A stretch of DNA of 64,000 nucleotides from Nocardia aurantia (GCF_009604425.1 NZ_WEGI01000005.1:124001-188000); one strand, 5' to 3'; shown: positions 42,050 to 51,063, numbered from the stretch's first letter. Notes: generated by a model not told the origin, from the sequence alone. Numbers and translations: made by a program.

Positions 42050-42066
42050 CTATCGAGCGGGGGGCT
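41787..42066. repeat. Degenerate 20-22 bp tandem repeats at the serS 3' end
   Basis: About 13 units, each starting GCTAYCG or GCCACCG and followed by a GYCGRG-like core (for example GCTATCGCGTCGGGACCCTCA). The last two units are nearly identical (GCTATCGAGCGGGGGCTCCG). The last units contain the serS stop codon. No dyad symmetry was found in the unit. Confidence 0.75.
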
Positions 42067-43315
42067 TCAGCAACTCCGTGCCGACGAAGGGGACCAGCTC
42101 TGCCGGTACCCGGACCGAACCGTCGGCCTGCTGGTGGTTCTCCAGCAGAGCCACGATCCAGCGGGTGGTGGCGAGGGTGCCGTTGAGGGTCGCGGCGATC
42201 TGCGGCTTGTTGTTCTCGTCGCGGTAGCGGACCGACAGGCGGCGGGCTTGGAAGGTGGTGCAGTTCGAGGTGGAGGTGAGCTCGCGGTAGGCGGCCTGGC
42301 TGGGAACCCAGGCCTCGCAGTCGAATTTGCGCGCGGCCGAGCTGCCCAGATCGCCCGCGGCCACGTCGATCACTCGATACGGCACCTCGATGGCGGCGAG
42401 CATCTCCCGCTCCCAGGCCAGCAGGCGGCGATGTTCCTCGTCCGCCTCCTCCGGGCGGCAGTAGACGAACATCTCGATCTTGTCGAACTGGTGCACCCGG
42501 ATGATGCCGCGGGTGTCCTTGCCGTAGCTGCCCGCCTCGCGACGGAAGCACGAGGACCAGCCCGCGTAGCGCTTCGGACCGCCGGCCAGGTCGATGATCT
42601 CGCCCGAGTGGTAGCCCGCCAGTGGCACCTCGGAGGTGCCGACCAGGTACAGGTCGTCCTCCTCGAGGTGGTAGACCTCGGCCGAGTGCTGCCCCAGGAA
42701 TCCGGTGCCCGCCATGATCTCCGGGCGCACCAGCACCGGCGGGATCATCATGGTGAAGCCGTTGGCGACGGCCTTGCGGGCGGCCAGCTGCAGCAGGCCC
42801 AGCTGTAGGAGCGCGCCGTATCCGGTGAGGAAGTAGAACCGGGCGCCGGACACCTTGGCGCCGCGCTCCATATCGATCAGCCCGAGGGCCTCGCCGAGTT
42901 CCAGATGGTCCTTCGGCTCGAAGTCGAATTCGCGGGTGGCGCCGACGGTTTCGAGCACGACGTAGTCGTCCTCGCCGCCGGCCGGGGCGCCCTCCTGGAC
43001 GACGTTGGAGATGGCCCGGGCCGCGGCCTCGAGTTCGGCGTCGGTGGTCTGCTCGACCGATTCGGCCTCCTTGACCCGCCGGGAGAGTTCCGCGCCCCGC
43101 TCGAGCAGGTGGGTGCGCTCCTCCGGGCTCGCCTTGCCGACCTGCTTGCCGAGCGCCTTGTGCTCGGCGCGCAGCGTGTCCGCGGCGGCGACCGCGGACC
43201 GGCGCGCGGAATCGGCCTGGAGCAGCGCGTCCACCAGGGCCGGGTCCTCACCGCGGGCCAGCTGGGAAGCGCGGACGACATCGGGATTGTCGCGCAGGAA
43301 TCGCAGGTCGATCAT
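42050..43315 (-). CDS. serS: Seryl-tRNA synthetase
   Basis: SerS charges tRNA-Ser. The 421-residue protein has the N-terminal coiled-coil arm (about residues 25-105, [15 protein letters not shown]) that grips the tRNA long arm, and the class II core: GARFYFLTG, motif 2 [21 protein letters not shown] and motif 3 [18 protein letters not shown]. Full length for the family. ATG 43315; the gene ends inside a degenerate repeat. Same neighbourhood as Rv3834c. Confidence 0.98.
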   Translation of the reverse strand: MIDLRFLRDNPDVVRASQLARGEDPALVDALLQADSARRSAVAAADTLRAEHKALGKQVGKASPEERTHLLERGAELSRRVKEAESVEQTTDAELEAAARAISNVVQEGAPAGGEDDYVVLETVGATREFDFEPKDHLELGEALGLIDMERGAKVSGARFYFLTGYGALLQLGLLQLAARKAVANGFTMMIPPVLVRPEIMAGTGFLGQHSAEVYHLEEDDLYLVGTSEVPLAGYHSGEIIDLAGGPKRYAGWSSCFRREAGSYGKDTRGIIRVHQFDKIEMFVYCRPEEADEEHRRLLAWEREMLAAIEVPYRVIDVAAGDLGSSAARKFDCEAWVPSQAAYRELTSTSNCTTFQARRLSVRYRDENNKPQIAATLNGTLATTRWIVALLENHQQADGSVRVPAELVPFVGTELLKPPAR

Positions 43316-43417
43316 GGGGCATCAGCCTAGTCGGTGGCACTGACGCGGCACCGCTCGCCCGTTCCCGGTGAACCTGCTCGTGGCGGCCACGCGACCGCGC
43401 TGCCATCATGGAGCGCG

Positions 43418-44542
43418 ATGCCACCCGATCTGCCGCGTACCGCTCCGCCCGACTCGCCGGACACCGGCGCGTCCACCTCCGTCTTCGCGCACGAGGCCGA
43501 TTCCGCCGCCCCGCCGGCCGGACGGCGACCGCCGCGACCGCTGCTGCCGGCGCAACGGATCCGCTGGGGCCTGCTCGCCATCGCGGTCGGCGCGGTGGTC
43601 GCGGCGCTGGTCACCATGCTCATCAGTGGCTTCCGCAGTTCGCACGGACTCGAGGCGCACGATCCGGGCTCGACGGAACCGACCGGCCGCGCGCACTCCG
43701 CCTTCGGCTCGGCCCGGCCGGGCGACTGTCTGACCTGGTCCTCGCCCAAGGCGCTGGACCTCACCAAGGTCAACTGCGCGGACAAGCACCTGTTCGAGGT
43801 GACCGCCGAGATAGATCTGAGCAAGTACCCGGGCAAGGAGTTCGGGCCGGGCAGCCGTTTCCCGGACATGCTGCGCTTCTCCGAACTGCGCGACGAGCAC
43901 TGCGCGCCCGCGGCGGCCGCCTATCTGGGCGGCAAACTGGACCCGCGCGGCCGCTTCGTCGTCGGCATCATCAATCCGGGCGAGCCCGGCTGGGCGCACG
44001 GCGACCGCACGATCCGCTGCGGGCTCCAAGTGGTCAGCGCCACCGGCAGCGCCTCCCAGCAGGCCGTGGGCCGGGTCCGCGACAGCGACCAGTCCCGCAC
44101 CTTCGAGGTCGGCCAGTGCGTCGGCATCGCGCAGAGCCTGCCCACCAACGAACCGGTCGACTGCGCGAAACCGCATGCCTACGAGGTGATGTCGGTCGAG
44201 GATCTGGGCTCGCACTTCACCGGTGGTCCGCCGGCCAAGGACGAGCAGGACAAGTTCATGCAGGACGCGTGTGGCAAGGTGATCAACGACTATCTCGGCG
44301 GCCAGGACGCGCTGCTCGCCAAGACGCTCACCGCGTTCTGGGACAGTATCGACGCCCGCAGCTGGCTGGTCGGCAGCCGGAGGCTGAACTGCTTCGTGGG
44401 CAAGGGTTCCCAGGACGGCTTCTCGACGATCACCGGTCCGGCCAAGGCGGACATCCTCATCGACGGTCAGGCGCCCGTGCCGCCGCCGACCTCCGGTCGT
44501 TCGACTCCCGCCCCGCTGCCGGGCGCGGCGCCGCCGCGCTGA
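43418..44542 (+). CDS. Septum-formation-family membrane protein (Rv3835-like)
   Basis: A 374-residue protein with a cytoplasmic Pro-rich N-terminus, one membrane helix (about residues 50-70, LLAIAVGAVVAALVTMLI) and an extracellular part with two copies of a Cys-containing module: GDCLTWSSPKALDLTKVNCADKHLFEV and GQCVGIAQSLPTNEPVDCAKPHAYEV. This is the septum-formation domain. Its role in the cell wall is not defined. ATG 43418 follows GGAG; the frame extends to 43334 without a better start. It is followed 10 bp later by the zincin gene, as in M. tuberculosis. Confidence 0.88.
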   Translation: MPPDLPRTAPPDSPDTGASTSVFAHEADSAAPPAGRRPPRPLLPAQRIRWGLLAIAVGAVVAALVTMLISGFRSSHGLEAHDPGSTEPTGRAHSAFGSARPGDCLTWSSPKALDLTKVNCADKHLFEVTAEIDLSKYPGKEFGPGSRFPDMLRFSELRDEHCAPAAAAYLGGKLDPRGRFVVGIINPGEPGWAHGDRTIRCGLQVVSATGSASQQAVGRVRDSDQSRTFEVGQCVGIAQSLPTNEPVDCAKPHAYEVMSVEDLGSHFTGGPPAKDEQDKFMQDACGKVINDYLGGQDALLAKTLTAFWDSIDARSWLVGSRRLNCFVGKGSQDGFSTITGPAKADILIDGQAPVPPPTSGRSTPAPLPGAAPPR

Positions 44543-44552
44543 CGGGCCGCAC

Positions 44553-44903
44553 ATGACCGTCGTCATGTCCGAACAGCGCTTCGAGGAACTGGTCTCGGAC
44601 GCGCTCGACCTCATCCCGCCCGAGCTGGCCCGCGCGATCGACAACGTGGTGGTGCTGATCGAGCCGCGCGATCCGGAGGACCCGCACCTGCTGGGGCTCT
44701 ACCACGGCATCGCCCTCACCGAACGCGACATCGACTACGGCGGTTCGCTGCCGGACACCGTCACGATCTATCGCGAGGCCATCCTCGACATCTGCGCCGG
44801 TGAGGACGAGGTGGTCGAGGAGGTCGCGATCACCGTGATCCACGAGATCGCCCACTATTTCGGGATAGACGAGGACCGCCTGCACGAATTGGGCTGGGGC
44901 TGA
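44553..44903 (+). CDS. Zincin-like metallopeptidase-family protein (Rv3836-like)
   Basis: A 116-residue cytoplasmic protein of the zincin_1 family. The zinc motif HEIAHYFG (97-104) is intact, and the aspartate in DEDRLHELG follows, as in this family. Substrate unknown. It shares direction with the septum-formation gene and converges with the glucanase gene, 6 bp apart. Confidence 0.92.
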   Translation: MTVVMSEQRFEELVSDALDLIPPELARAIDNVVVLIEPRDPEDPHLLGLYHGIALTERDIDYGGSLPDTVTIYREAILDICAGEDEVVEEVAITVIHEIAHYFGIDEDRLHELGWG

Positions 44904-44909
44904 CGGGGT

Positions 44910-45797
44910 TCAGCGGTAGACCCGGACGTGATCGACCATCAGCTCGGCAGGAAAGACCGTGGCGCTGTCGGGTGGTCCGGGCCATTCGCCCCCGACCGCG
45001 AGGTTGAGCAGAATATAGAACGGATGATCGAAAACCCAGGTGTGCCCGGGCTTCAGGTCCGAGCGGGACAGCGTGTAGTAGCGGGTGTCGTCGAGGAACC
45101 ACTCGATCCGGTCGGGCTCCCACTGCACGGCATAGGTGTGGAAGTCGTCGGCGAGCCGCTGCCCCACGGCCCGAAAGCCCTGGGAATAGCCGGGATCCGC
45201 GAATCCGGGTCCGTGCGCGGAGCCGTACACGGTGCCCGGGTCGTCGGCGATGGTCTCCATCACGTCGATCTCCCCGTTGCCGGGCCAGGTTTTCCCGGCT
45301 GTGCCGATATCCGCGCCCATCAGCCAGAAGGCCGGCCACAACCCCTTGCCCCCAGGGATTCTCATCCGCGCCTCGAACCGCCCGTAGGTCTGCGCGAATC
45401 GGCCGAGCGTGGTGATCCGGCCGGAGGTGATATCGCACGGTCCGTCACTGCACGGCGCCATACCGGGCAATTGTTCCCGGCGAGCCGAGATCACCAGATG
45501 CCCGGCGCCGTCGAGCGCCACGTTGGTCGCGCGGTCGGTGTAGTACTGCCATTCGTGGTTGCCCCACTGCGGTTCGCCGCCGACGTCGTAGCCCCAGTTC
45601 GCCGGGTCGGGGCCGACGCCGGCGGCTCCGGTGAACTCGTCCCGCCAGACGAGTTGCCGGACCGCCGGATCCGAGGCCGGCGCACTCGCCGCGGGACCCG
45701 TGGTCCCCGCGACCGTGAGCACCACGGCCGTCGCGAGCACTACCATCGCACCCCGGCGGCCGCTGCGCCGACGGCGCGATGAGGAGGGGACCGTCAT
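44910..45797 (-). CDS. Secreted glycoside hydrolase family 16 (beta-glucanase type)
   Basis: A 295-residue exported enzyme. A basic N-terminus and hydrophobic stretch end near GPAASA (about residue 35). The GH16 catalytic motif is GEIDVMET (ExDxxE: nucleophile and acid/base). Aromatic blocks LVWRDEF, NWGYDVGG and FYILLNLAVGGEWPG match laminarinase-type beta-1,3-glucanases. ATG 45797 follows GGAAAGG. It probably cuts beta-glucans outside the cell. It has no counterpart in the matching M. tuberculosis interval. Confidence 0.9.
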   Translation of the reverse strand: MTVPSSSRRRRSGRRGAMVVLATAVVLTVAGTTGPAASAPASDPAVRQLVWRDEFTGAAGVGPDPANWGYDVGGEPQWGNHEWQYYTDRATNVALDGAGHLVISARREQLPGMAPCSDGPCDITSGRITTLGRFAQTYGRFEARMRIPGGKGLWPAFWLMGADIGTAGKTWPGNGEIDVMETIADDPGTVYGSAHGPGFADPGYSQGFRAVGQRLADDFHTYAVQWEPDRIEWFLDDTRYYTLSRSDLKPGHTWVFDHPFYILLNLAVGGEWPGPPDSATVFPAELMVDHVRVYR

Positions 45798-45994
45798 CTC
45801 GCAAACCTTTCCGCAGAACCGGCTTCCGCGATCCGGCGGGACCGCACCGCCGATACTGCGCACTGCCACATGAGAATTCGATGAGGTCCCGGTCGGCGCG
45901 GGAACGTCCGGGCCGTCGCACGTTCGGGGAAGACCGGCCGCGGGGGTGCCGATGGGCTACCCTGATATCGCCGTCTCGAGAAGGAGTTCGGGAA

Positions 45995-46306
45995 ATGGTT
46001 GGCAATGTGCTCGTTCAACCCGAAGTGATTCTGGCCGCCGCCGCGGAACTGGACCTACTGGCCGAGCGCCTGGCCGCCGCCGCGACCCTCAGCGGTCCGG
46101 TGACCCATGTGCTCCCCTCGGGCGCCGAGGAGGTGTCGCTGATGGCGGCCGGCCATTTCAACCAGGCCGCGGTCACACACGACAACTCGGTCGCGCAGGG
46201 GATCCTCGAATTGCACCATGCCGCTGCGATGTTGCGGCAGCAGGTCGTCCAGTACGCGGCCCAGGACGCCGCGCACGCCGCAGGTATCGCCGCCATCGAG
46301 GTGTAG
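45995..46306 (+). CDS. PE-family protein, predicted ESX (type VII) substrate
   Basis: A 103-residue helical hairpin protein. The PE-type N-terminus (VQPEVILAAAAELDLLAERLAAAA) and a C-terminal YAAQD (YxxxD/E secretion signal) fit PE substrates of type VII secretion. ATG 45995 follows AAGGAG. It is followed by a PPE gene and an EspG-like gene in the same direction, the arrangement expected for a PE-PPE heterodimer and its chaperone. Confidence 0.9.
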   Translation: MVGNVLVQPEVILAAAAELDLLAERLAAAATLSGPVTHVLPSGAEEVSLMAAGHFNQAAVTHDNSVAQGILELHHAAAMLRQQVVQYAAQDAAHAAGIAAIEV

Positions 46307-46371
46307 CCGCGGCCGATCCGGGGGAGATACCAACCGGCGGGGGCGGAAACAGCGAGTTCAGGGGAGACACG

Positions 46372-47553
46372 ATGACCGCAGGGATCACCGGGGTGTTCTG
46401 GCTGCCCCGGCTGGCCGAGGGCAATTCGGCCGCACTCGAGAGCGGGACGCACGCCGTGCCCATCTCGGCCGCCGCCTCGGCCTGGGGCACGCTGACCAGC
46501 GCCTGGGTGGACGCCACCGCGACCGTCGCGCGCGTACTGGCCGAACTCGGGGCCGGCCTGGAGGGCGTCAACGGCGTCGCGGCGCTGAGCCGCCTCACCG
46601 GCTTCATCGGCTGGGCCGAGCAGCAGGGCGCGCTGGCCGCCGCGATGGGCGTCAAGGCCGCGTCCAATGCCACGGCCTACACGGTCGCCTCGCTGGCGAT
46701 GCCCAGCCTGCCGGAGATCGCGGCCGCCGACACCGCCCGCGCGGTCGCGCACGCCTCCGGCGGCGACCTGGACGGGAGTGCCGAGCTCGCGGAGGCCGCC
46801 AAGGCCGCGATCGACCTGCGCGCCGCGATGGTGATGGAGACCTACGAGGCCGCGACCACCGCGATCGTCACCACCCCGAACCAGTTCCCGCTGCCCCCGT
46901 CGATCGCGAACGGCGCGGGTTCCGCGGTGGACGGCCAGAACGCCGACGAGGCCTTCCAGGATTCCGTCGATCCGGCGCAGGCCGCGATCGCCGGCGCGCA
47001 GGCCGTGCTGAGCGATCCGGGTGTCGCGGGCGCCCTCGACCAGGCCGCGCACGTGGCCGGCACGGTCGTGACCACCGGCGCCACCGCCGCGGGCGATGTG
47101 GCGGGCGGCGTGATCAACGCGGCCGCCGGCGGCATGCCGTCCTCGATGCTGTCCCCCGGCTCGATGCCGATGATGATGGGCGGCCTCGGCAACCCGGCCG
47201 GGGCGGGCCAGGCCGCGGTCACCCGCACGGTGTCCTACGGCGGCAGCTCGGTCGGCCTCGGCAACGGCGGCGGCAGTCTGCGACTGCCCGAGGGCTGGGG
47301 CGCCGGCGGCGTGCTCGGCGGCGGTCCGGCCGCCGCCACCGGCACCGATATCACCCTCGACCTGGATGATTCGCACGCGGCGGGCCGCGGGCAGGTCCTC
47401 GGCGGCAATCCGCTGCTCGGCTACCAGACGCAGGAGGACGAGGACGACTCCGAGCACCGCGGTCCGGATTACCTGCGCGGCGAGCACTTCGCCGACGGCC
47501 GCGACCTCGCCCCCGGCGTGATCGGCGCCGACCCGATGCCGAGCGGACGCTAG
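46372..47553 (+). CDS. PPE-family protein
   Basis: A 393-residue protein with a PPE-type helical domain (about residues 1-180): FWLPRLAEGNSAALESG, WGTLTSAWVDATATV and the AEQQGALAAAMG helix. The C-terminal part is Gly/Ala/Met-rich and ends in an acidic tail (TQEDEDDSEHRG). PPE proteins pair with PE partners and are exported through ESX systems; an EspG chaperone binds the PPE tip. ATG 46372 follows GGGGAGA. The stop is immediately followed by the EspG-like start. Confidence 0.88.
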   Translation: MTAGITGVFWLPRLAEGNSAALESGTHAVPISAAASAWGTLTSAWVDATATVARVLAELGAGLEGVNGVAALSRLTGFIGWAEQQGALAAAMGVKAASNATAYTVASLAMPSLPEIAAADTARAVAHASGGDLDGSAELAEAAKAAIDLRAAMVMETYEAATTAIVTTPNQFPLPPSIANGAGSAVDGQNADEAFQDSVDPAQAAIAGAQAVLSDPGVAGALDQAAHVAGTVVTTGATAAGDVAGGVINAAAGGMPSSMLSPGSMPMMMGGLGNPAGAGQAAVTRTVSYGGSSVGLGNGGGSLRLPEGWGAGGVLGGGPAAATGTDITLDLDDSHAAGRGQVLGGNPLLGYQTQEDEDDSEHRGPDYLRGEHFADGRDLAPGVIGADPMPSGR

Positions 47554-48432
47554 GTGACGGTGCTCGGCGCGGGCCGCGGCCCGGCCGCCCTCGGTGCGGT
47601 CGTGCTGTCGCCGGACGAGATGCAGTACCTGCTGGAGTCACTGCGGATCGACGAGGTGCCGGTGGTCCTCGACGCGATCGGCCGCTACGACCATGTGGCC
47701 GCGCACGACGCGGCGATGGCCGCGGCCGCCGCCACGCTCACCGAGCGTGGTCTGCTGATCGACGAGGTGGTGCACCGGGATCTGGCCGATCGGCTCCGCG
47801 CGCTGTACCTCCCGCACTGGGTACTGGCCGTCCGCTGGTACGTCGGTGACCGGGTGAACCGCTGCTGCGTGGCACACGGCGACGAGCTCGAGGTGGTGGT
47901 GCTGCGCGGCCCGGACTCGTATGTGGTCGACGAGGCGAGCCGGGATCTGCCCGGGATCGTGCTCGCCGTGCTGGGCCCGGCCGAGCCGCTGGAACTGTCC
48001 GGCATGAACGCGCTCACCGAGGACCTGAAGATCATCCTGCGCGACACCGCGGACGTCGACGCCACCACCGAGCGGCTCACCCGCGCCGGCAAACCCGATC
48101 GCGACGCCCGCGTCCTCGCGTCCGCGCTGGTCGAGATCCATTCGCACGCCTCGGTGGTGGGCGTGGTGTACGGCGACGGCACCCGCGAGATCAGCGACGG
48201 CACGGTCGCCGTCTACAACACCCGCAACGGCCGCTTCCTCGGCACCACCACCCGCGCCGACGACGGCGTGCTGTGGACCTCGCTGGCCACCGGCACCCCG
48301 GCGCGGCTGCGCACCGCGATCAAGGACCTGCTCGACCGGCTGCCGCTGCGCACCGACTTCGGCCCCCGCGCCGGTCAGCCCATCGGATCGTCAACCGCGG
48401 GCTCCACATCGCCGCCGAACGGCGGGGTGTAG
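47554..48432 (+). CDS. EspG-family ESX secretion chaperone
   Basis: A 292-residue protein matching the EspG family: an N-terminal LSPDEMQYLLESLRIDEVPVVLDAI, a central beta-sheet with YLPHWVLAVRWYVGDRV and VVVLRGPDSYVVDE, and a late NTRNGRFLGTTT. EspG proteins hold PPE partners soluble in the cytoplasm before export. GTG 47554 follows the PPE stop directly. The last 58 bp overlap the 3' end of the convergent phosphoglycerate mutase gene. Confidence 0.85.
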   Translation: MTVLGAGRGPAALGAVVLSPDEMQYLLESLRIDEVPVVLDAIGRYDHVAAHDAAMAAAAATLTERGLLIDEVVHRDLADRLRALYLPHWVLAVRWYVGDRVNRCCVAHGDELEVVVLRGPDSYVVDEASRDLPGIVLAVLGPAEPLELSGMNALTEDLKIILRDTADVDATTERLTRAGKPDRDARVLASALVEIHSHASVVGVVYGDGTREISDGTVAVYNTRNGRFLGTTTRADDGVLWTSLATGTPARLRTAIKDLLDRLPLRTDFGPRAGQPIGSSTAGSTSPPNGGV

Positions 48433-49079
48433 CGGCCCCACCGGACACACTCCCAGCCGTCGAACCGCGGCTCCCCGTCCCGCTCGACGTACCGGGGCAG
48501 CAGTTCGACCGTCTCGGTGTTGTCCAGGTGATTGTGGGTGGTGAACGGCGGCGCCACGCCGCCGATCGCCCGGGCCACCAGCCGGATCGCGGCGCCGTGG
48601 CTCACCAGCAGGACATCGCCGGGCGCCGGTTCCGCCGCGAGCGCCGCCGGAGTCAGCAGGTCGGCCCGCAGCCGGTCCACCACCGGCAGATACCGATCGA
48701 GCACCGCCTGCCCGGACTCCCCACCGGGCACCCGGACGTCCAGATCACCGAGGTGCCAGGCGTGGTAGATCTCCTGGAAGGTGTCGTGCGCCGACTCGGA
48801 GCTCTCCCCCTCCAGCTCACCGACCTGCGCCTCGTACACCCCGTCGAGCACCTCGGCCGGCACGCCGGTGACCGCCTCGATGCAGCTCGCCGTCTGCCGG
48901 GCGCGCAGCGCTTCCGAGCAGAACAACCGCCGCGGCGGCGCCGCCAGGCTCGCCCCGAAGGATTTGGCCTGTGCCACACCACGTTCGGTGAGCGGCAGGC
49001 CCGGCAACCGGGTGTCGAGGATCTTGGCGACGTTGCCCTCGGTCTCGCCGTGCCGAACCAGGATCAGCTTTCCCGTCAC
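48375..49079 (-). CDS. Phosphoglycerate mutase-family (histidine) phosphatase (Rv3837c-like)
   Basis: A 234-residue histidine-phosphatase protein. The active-site motif is LVRHGETEGN, followed by LTERGVAQAK, CSEALRARQTA and the second histidine LLVSHGAAI. It is probably a phosphatase or mutase of small phosphorylated metabolites; the substrate is not clear. GTG 49079 overlaps the pheA stop in GTGA, and the order pheA-pgm matches Rv3838c-Rv3837c. Its 3' end overlaps the EspG gene by 58 bp. Confidence 0.93.
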   Translation of the reverse strand: MTGKLILVRHGETEGNVAKILDTRLPGLPLTERGVAQAKSFGASLAAPPRRLFCSEALRARQTASCIEAVTGVPAEVLDGVYEAQVGELEGESSESAHDTFQEIYHAWHLGDLDVRVPGGESGQAVLDRYLPVVDRLRADLLTPAALAAEPAPGDVLLVSHGAAIRLVARAIGGVAPPFTTHNHLDNTETVELLPRYVERDGEPRFDGWECVRWGRYTPPFGGDVEPAVDDPMG

Positions 49080-49996
49080 AGGTCCGCCACCCCCTTCTTC
49101 AGATCCGCCAACCAGACGGCCGACGGCTCGTCCGGCGGCGGCGGAGTACCGCTGGGTGAGCCGGCCGGCCACGATCCCAGGAAGCGGATCTGGCCGGCGG
49201 TTCGGTGCAACGCCTTGAGCGCCTCGGCGACCGCGGTGTCCTCGATATGTCCCACACAGTCGAGGTGGAAACGGTAGGTACCCATGCCGGTGCGGGTCGG
49301 ACGCGATTCGATGAAGGTGAGATCGACGCCGCGGGTGGCGAATTCGTCCAGCGCGCGCATCAGCGCGCCGGGCTGCTTGGGCAGGTCGAGCACCACCAGC
49401 GAGGTCCGGTCCGCGCCGGTGGGCGGCGGCGCGGGGCACGGCCGGGTGACCAGGACGAAGCGGGTCACCGCGTGGTCGTAGTCGGCGACCCCGGTGGCCA
49501 GCGTCTCGAGCCCGAGCCGCGCACCGGCCAGGGTGGTCGAGACCGCCGCGTCGGCATGGCCGCGCACGACGTCCTCGGCCGCGGCCGCGTTGGAGGCGGA
49601 GGTGTACGACTGCGCCTGCGGCATCCGATCCGCCAGCCACAGCCGGACCTGGGCCAGCGCCACCGGATAGGCCGCGATCGTCCGCACGTCGGCGATCGTC
49701 ACACCCGGCCGGGCCAGGATCGTGAAGGCCACGTCCAACTCGGTCTCGGCGACGATCTGCAACCGGGTCCCGGTCGCGAGCGCGTCGAGGGTGGGGGCGA
49801 TCGAACCGTCCACCGAACTCTCGACCGGCACCACCGCACCCTCGACCTCGCCCGACCGGATCAGCTCGAGCGCGGCCCCCTGACTGGGCGCGGCGATCCG
49901 TTCGACGGGGCCGTCGAAGGCTCCCGCCGCCTCCAACTCGGCGAGGGCCATCTCGGTGAAGGTTCCCGAGGGCCCGAAGTAGGCGATACGAGGCAC
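49076..49996 (-). CDS. pheA: Prephenate dehydratase
   Basis: PheA converts prephenate to phenylpyruvate for phenylalanine synthesis. The 306-residue protein has the two-lobe dehydratase domain (FGPSGTFTEMAL, VVPVESSVDGSI, the catalytic Thr in AVTRFVLV) and a C-terminal ACT domain with ESRPTRTGMGTYRF that senses phenylalanine. Length and order match Rv3838c. First gene of the pheA-mutase pair. Confidence 0.96.
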   Translation of the reverse strand: MPRIAYFGPSGTFTEMALAELEAAGAFDGPVERIAAPSQGAALELIRSGEVEGAVVPVESSVDGSIAPTLDALATGTRLQIVAETELDVAFTILARPGVTIADVRTIAAYPVALAQVRLWLADRMPQAQSYTSASNAAAAEDVVRGHADAAVSTTLAGARLGLETLATGVADYDHAVTRFVLVTRPCPAPPPTGADRTSLVVLDLPKQPGALMRALDEFATRGVDLTFIESRPTRTGMGTYRFHLDCVGHIEDTAVAEALKALHRTAGQIRFLGSWPAGSPSGTPPPPDEPSAVWLADLKKGVADL

Positions 49997-50243
49997 GGAT
50001 ACGACATTACTGGCCGATCACCGGATCCGACCGCGGTGCCGCTTCCGCGGGTGGGACGCCCCCGACGGCACGCCGCAGGCCGCCGCCTCGGACGCGTCGG
50101 ACGACCATCCCGGCCCGGGTGGCGACCCCACGGTCGCCACCCGAAGTTCGTCGGGACGGTGACCGCAGTTCGCCGTGGCTGAAACCTCCGGCATCTCCTC
50201 GCACACCGGCGACCGGTGCGCGCCGGTGTTTCTTGCCGGGACG

Positions 50244-50969
50244 TCAGTGCGGTGGGGTTTCCGCAGACCGGACGTCCGCCAAGGGAGCCAATCCACGGGT
50301 CACCGGGCCGGGGTCCGCGCACTCGACAGCCAGCAACACCTCGCGCACCGCTTGAACCGCCGCCGGGCGCAGGCCACGCAGGAACTCGAGATCGGGTGCG
50401 GCCAGGGCGGCCCGGATATCCATGCCGCACAACGCGGCCGCGGTACCGGCCACCACGGCCAGCGCGCGATCACCGGATTCGGTGCGGGCGACGAATCCGG
50501 TGTCGGCATGCGCGATTTCGGCCAGGAAATCGGCCACCCGCTCGTCGGGAAGAGCCAGATCCAGTACCGGAACCGCGGATGGGTCCGATTCCGTGCCGGA
50601 ATCGGCCGGCGCGACCTCCGGCCCCACGGTATCCGTATCGAACTGTGCTGTGCGGTCCTCCGGAACCGTCGTCCCGGCGGGGCTCGCCGCCGATGTCGCC
50701 AGGGCGGCAGGCGCCGTCGCCGAAATTCCTCTGGGCCGGGGCGAAATGGTCTCCGGCGTTGCCGAGCTCGCCCGTGCCGTAGCGGTCGCCGTTGTGGCCG
50801 GCGGGTGCGCGGCGTCCGGATTCGCTGACCGGCCGGCCATCGCCGCGGATGCCGATGTGCCGCGTTCGCGGAGCAGTCCGTCGGTCAGGCCGCGCGGGCG
50901 GGCCGGGGCCGCGGGCATGCCGAGGGTCAGCGGAACCGGGTCCGGAGCGGGGGCGGAGTCGTGCGACAC
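50244..50969 (-). CDS. Hypothetical Ala/Pro/Thr-rich protein divergent from the DUF2470 gene
   Basis: A 241-residue frame with a Pro/Ala-rich first half and a more globular second half (ADFLAEIAHADTGFVARTESGDRALAVVAGTAAALCGMDIR). I do not recognise a family. GTG 50969 is 95 bp from the divergent DUF2470 start and the IdeR box lies between them, so it could be iron-responsive too. It may be real because the frame is long and the C-terminal half has normal composition. It lies downstream of pheA and faces away from it. Confidence 0.55.
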   Translation of the reverse strand: MSHDSAPAPDPVPLTLGMPAAPARPRGLTDGLLRERGTSASAAMAGRSANPDAAHPPATTATATARASSATPETISPRPRGISATAPAALATSAASPAGTTVPEDRTAQFDTDTVGPEVAPADSGTESDPSAVPVLDLALPDERVADFLAEIAHADTGFVARTESGDRALAVVAGTAAALCGMDIRAALAAPDLEFLRGLRPAAVQAVREVLLAVECADPGPVTRGLAPLADVRSAETPPH

Positions 50970-51016
50970 GTTTCGACCTTAATGACCGGAATGCTTGCGC
51001 GACCGGCCGGTATCAC

Positions 51017-51035
51017 TTAGCTTAGGTTTACCTAA
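51017..51035 (+). promoter_or_regulatory. IdeR/DtxR iron box
   Basis: TTAGCTTAGGTTTACCTAA matches the iron-box consensus at 16 of 19 positions by eye. It overlaps the promoter of the DUF2470 gene: -35 TTGCGC (50995-51000), 17-bp spacer, -10 TAGCTT (51018-51023). Iron-loaded IdeR should repress it. Confidence 0.85.
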
Positions 51036-51063
51036 CTACCGGTTCGGATCCCTGGAGGTTCGC

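Noticed and set aside
46015..47487. 490-codon minus-strand frame opposite PE and PPE
   Set aside because: Antisense to recognisable PE and PPE genes; composition is Arg/Gly/His-rich without motifs.
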